Assembly: GCA_964496755.1 (NCBI GenBank)
Contig: CAZCBD010000127.1
Coordinates: 1 to 8,372 of the forward strand
Direction of reading: 5' to 3'
DNA length: 8,372 nucleotides
Source of the DNA: CAZCBD01 sp964496755
GTDB taxonomy: Bacteria > Bacteroidota > Ignavibacteria > Ignavibacteriales > Melioribacteraceae
Each line of letters opens with the position of its first letter. Within the stretch, counting starts at the first letter, position 1. The position numbers were made by a program, and so were the translations under genes. Below, piece by piece: positions 5,791-8,372 of the stretch. Under the pieces are notes generated by a model. The model searched no databases and had not been told where the DNA came from. It saw only the letters and a program-made list of their open reading frames with translations.

Positions 5791-7341
5791 ATGTTTAAAT
5801 ACGGAATTGATTATCTCACCGTAAGCAAAGCCTTATCAATTTTAACAGGCGAAACCAAAGGTGTGATTTGCCAAGAAGCTGAAGAACAAATTGAAAAGTG
5901 TCATAACGAAGTTTTGGAAATTGCAAAAGGAGAAAAACCGGTTTACGGAATAAATACAGGATTTGGCCCACTGTGCAATACAAAAATTACAAAAGAAGAA
6001 ACTGTTGATTTACAAAGAAACATTTTGCTGAGTCACAGTGTTGGAGTTGGCGAGCCTATCGGAAAAAAACTTGCAAAATTAATGATGATTTTAAAATTAC
6101 ATTCTCTTGCAAAAGGGTTTTCCGGAATATCGATGAAAGTTATAAAAAGAATTTTATGGCATATTGAAGAGGATGTAATTCCGATTGTTTATGAGCAAGG
6201 TTCGGTTGGTGCATCTGGCGATTTGGTTCCGCTTTCTCATTTGTTTTTACCTTTGATTGGCGAGGGTGAAGTTTATTTTGAAAATAAAATTCTGCCGGCA
6301 AAAGAAGTATTGAAAATTAAAAATGTTGAACCGATAGATTTGCATCCAAAAGCCGGATTGGCATTAATAAACGGAACACAGTTTATTTTAGCTCATGCAG
6401 TAACTTTGGTTGATGAACTTTATAATTGTCTTTCACAGGCTGATATAATTGCTGCGTTAATGACAGAAGGATTGGCCGGTTCAGCCAAACCCTTTAATAC
6501 CGAACTTCATCAAACTCGCCCGCATAAAGGCAATGTTCATGTTGCAAAACGCATGCTTACGTTTTTGGAAAACTCCGAAATAGTTGCTTCTCATAAAAAT
6601 TGCCAAAGAGTTCAAGATCCGTATTCGTTACGTTGCATTCCGCAGGTACACGGTTCTTCAAGAAGTGCTTGGTTACATCTAAAAGAAACAGTTGAAACAG
6701 AACTAAATTCTGTTACCGATAATCCGATTGTCTTTTCACGAGATTTAACCATCAGTGGCGGTAGTTTTCACGGGCAACCTCTTGCTTTGCCTTTAGACTA
6801 TGCGTGTTTGGCTGCAGCTGAAATCGGAAATATTTCAGATCGCAGAATATATTTTGCCCTTGATGGAAAAATTCCGGAGATACCGAAACTATTAGTTAAA
6901 GATACAGGTGTAAATTCCGGATTTATGATTTTGCAATATACTTCGGCTGCGTTAGTCAGCGAAAACAAAGGATTATGTTTTCCTGCCAGTGCCGATTCAA
7001 TTCCAACTTCGATGGGGCAGGAAGATCATGTTAGTATGGGCTCAATTGCCGGAAGAAAGGCTTTGCGAGTTGTAAATAATTTAATAAAAATTTTAGCTAT
7101 CGAATTGATTTGTGCAGCTCAAGCATTTGATTTTAGAAAACCTTTGAAGTCAACCGAATTTCTAAATTCCGTTCATTCTTATGTGCGAACAAAAATCGAT
7201 TTTACAACTAATGATAGAATATTTGCAAACGATGTTGAAAAAGCAATAGAAATTCTAAAAAGCCGAAAACTGTTGTCGTTATTGAGTGAAACTAATACTT
7301 TGGTTGAAAGTGAATTTAATGAACTGTTTGAAAAATATTAA
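5791..7341 (+). CDS. hutH: Histidine ammonia-lyase (histidase)
   Basis: First enzyme of histidine degradation: L-histidine to trans-urocanate plus ammonia, in the cytoplasm, as a homotetramer in known members. The protein is 516 residues from ATG 5791, near the family's usual ~510. That ATG has GAGGA (5782-5786) before it; a TTG at 5728 would add 21 polar residues unlike the family and is less likely. The A141-S142-G143 triad that forms the MIO electrophile sits in GSVGASGDL. Other active-site positions known from Pseudomonas histidase are present: Y52 in YGINTGFG, H82 in LLSHSVGVG, N194 in INGTQ, Q275/Y278/R281 in QDPYSLRC, and E411 in GQEDH. The Ser-His pair in LLSHS favours histidine rather than tyrosine or phenylalanine as substrate. 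It is intact and is followed 18 nt later by hutU, so the two form an operon. Confidence 0.97.
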   Translation: MFKYGIDYLTVSKALSILTGETKGVICQEAEEQIEKCHNEVLEIAKGEKPVYGINTGFGPLCNTKITKEETVDLQRNILLSHSVGVGEPIGKKLAKLMMILKLHSLAKGFSGISMKVIKRILWHIEEDVIPIVYEQGSVGASGDLVPLSHLFLPLIGEGEVYFENKILPAKEVLKIKNVEPIDLHPKAGLALINGTQFILAHAVTLVDELYNCLSQADIIAALMTEGLAGSAKPFNTELHQTRPHKGNVHVAKRMLTFLENSEIVASHKNCQRVQDPYSLRCIPQVHGSSRSAWLHLKETVETELNSVTDNPIVFSRDLTISGGSFHGQPLALPLDYACLAAAEIGNISDRRIYFALDGKIPEIPKLLVKDTGVNSGFMILQYTSAALVSENKGLCFPASADSIPTSMGQEDHVSMGSIAGRKALRVVNNLIKILAIELICAAQAFDFRKPLKSTEFLNSVHSYVRTKIDFTTNDRIFANDVEKAIEILKSRKLLSLLSETNTLVESEFNELFEKY

Positions 7342-7348
7342 TATAAAT

Positions 7349-7356
7349 GAAGGTGA
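7349..7356 (+). promoter_or_regulatory. Ribosome binding site of hutU
   Basis: GAAGGTGA lies in the 18-nt gap between the hutH stop and the hutU ATG. It matches the anti-Shine-Dalgarno core and fixes the start at 7360. Confidence 0.7.
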
Positions 7357-7359
7357 TTT

Positions 7360-8372
7360 ATGAACAACAAAGAATTTCAAGAAAAAATATTACAAGGCAT
7401 TCCGGATTTTTTACCGCCTAAGAAAGAATATAATCCGAGTGTGAATCATGCTCCGAAAAGAAAAGATATTTTAAATGCCGAAGAAAAAAAATTAGCAATA
7501 AAAAATGCTTTAAGATATTTTCCAAAACAATGGCATAAAGAATTGGCAACAGAATTTGCCGATGAATTAAAAAATTTCGGTAGAATTTATATGTACAGAT
7601 TTAAACCGGATTATGAAATATATGCCAGACCAATAGAAGCATATCCGGCAAAGTCGAAACATGCTGCGGCAATAATGCTGATGATCCAAAATAATTTGGA
7701 TCCTGCCGTGGCACAGCATCCGGATGAGTTGATTACCTACGGAGGTAATGGCGCAGTATTTCAGAATTGGGCTCAGTACTTACTTACAATGAAATATTTG
7801 GCCACAATGACGGACGAGCAAACCTTGAACATGTATTCCGGTCATCCGATGGGACTCTTCCCTTCATCCAAATCAGCCCCGAGAGTAGTGGTTACCAATG
7901 GAATGGTAATTCCAAATTATTCGAAGCAAGATGATTGGGAACGATTTAATGCGCTTGGAGTTTCGCAATACGGGCAAATGACGGCGGGGTCATTTATGTA
8001 TATCGGGCCGCAAGGAATTGTACATGGCACTACTATTACCGTGATGAATGCATTCAGAAAAATTCTAAAACAAAATGAAACACCCGCCGGAAAAATATTT
8101 TTAACGGCAGGTCTTGGAGGTATGTCGGGAGCTCAGCCTAAAGCAGGTAATATAGTTGGTTGTATTTCCGTTTGTGCGGAAATCAATCCGGCCGCTGCAA
8201 AAAAGAGATTTGAGCAAGGTTGGGTAGATGTTTTAATTGATAATATGGATGAACTTATTGTACGAGTTCAAAAAGCACAAAAGGATGAAGAGATTGTATC
8301 GATAGCATTTATAGGAAATATTGTTGATGTTTGGGAAGCCTTTGCCGAAAAAGATATTTTCGTTCATTTAGG
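7360..8372 (+). CDS. hutU: Urocanate hydratase, long form (3' end outside window)
   Basis: Second enzyme of histidine degradation: urocanate plus water to 4-imidazolone-5-propionate, using tightly bound NAD+. The window holds the first 337 codons, with the frame still open at the last base. Diagnostic stretches: TYGGNGAVFQNWAQY (Y127 onward), MYSGHPMGLFPS, APRVVVTNGMVIPNYS, YGQMTAGSFMYIGPQGIVHGT, and the glycine-rich NAD-site loop GLGGMSGAQ (251-259). The YGG motif at 127 lies some 75 residues later than in the short ~555-residue Pseudomonas-type enzyme. NWAQY and GMSGAQ resemble the long (~670-residue) form found in animals and, as I recall, in Bacteroidota. Start ATG 7360 has AAGGTGA just upstream and follows hutH by 18 nt, so the two are co-transcribed. 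No defects are seen in the visible part. Confidence 0.96.
   Translation, partial: MNNKEFQEKILQGIPDFLPPKKEYNPSVNHAPKRKDILNAEEKKLAIKNALRYFPKQWHKELATEFADELKNFGRIYMYRFKPDYEIYARPIEAYPAKSKHAAAIMLMIQNNLDPAVAQHPDELITYGGNGAVFQNWAQYLLTMKYLATMTDEQTLNMYSGHPMGLFPSSKSAPRVVVTNGMVIPNYSKQDDWERFNALGVSQYGQMTAGSFMYIGPQGIVHGTTITVMNAFRKILKQNETPAGKIFLTAGLGGMSGAQPKAGNIVGCISVCAEINPAAAKKRFEQGWVDVLIDNMDELIVRVQKAQKDEEIVSIAFIGNIVDVWEAFAEKDIFVHL

Overview
The window is AT-rich (roughly 30% GC by eye) and looks like bacterial chromosome. Three things point to the Bacteroidota/Ignavibacteriota (FCB) side: weak or absent Shine-Dalgarno signals at several starts, multi-PAS kinases linked to receiver/HATPase proteins, and the long, animal-like form of urocanase. 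This placement is inference, not proof.

Left third (1-3637, + strand) is a signalling cluster. It holds a soluble sensor histidine kinase with several PAS domains (5' end outside the window), then a single-domain CheY-like response regulator whose start overlaps the kinase stop by 23 nt. Next, 22 nt further on, comes a receiver-HATPase protein. The third gene is broken at its 22nd codon: the receiver N-terminus (2553-2618) is in one frame and the rest (2618-3637) is in the -1 frame. Rejoining the halves by one base puts its Asp, Ser and Lys signature residues at 52, 82 and 104, exactly as in the intact neighbour. Its kinase-like part has Lys where the phosphoacceptor His should be.

Middle (3638-4818) holds a small convergent minus-strand gene for a two-TM membrane protein with a C-terminal PH-like region, then about 650 bp without a credible gene. 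That stretch carries degenerate ~20-22 bp tandem repeats, a perfect 14-bp inverted repeat and a nested hairpin. It is the least explained part of the window.

Right third (4819-8372) is a histidine-utilisation locus: a LysR-family regulator (- strand) diverging from hutH (histidine ammonia-lyase), followed 18 nt later by hutU (urocanate hydratase, cut by the window end). HutH converts histidine to urocanate and ammonia, and HutU hydrates urocanate to imidazolonepropionate. The LysR protein is the likely local regulator. I see no clearly new multi-gene system. The best leads are the frameshifted receiver, the His-less kinase domain and the repeat-rich intergenic island.
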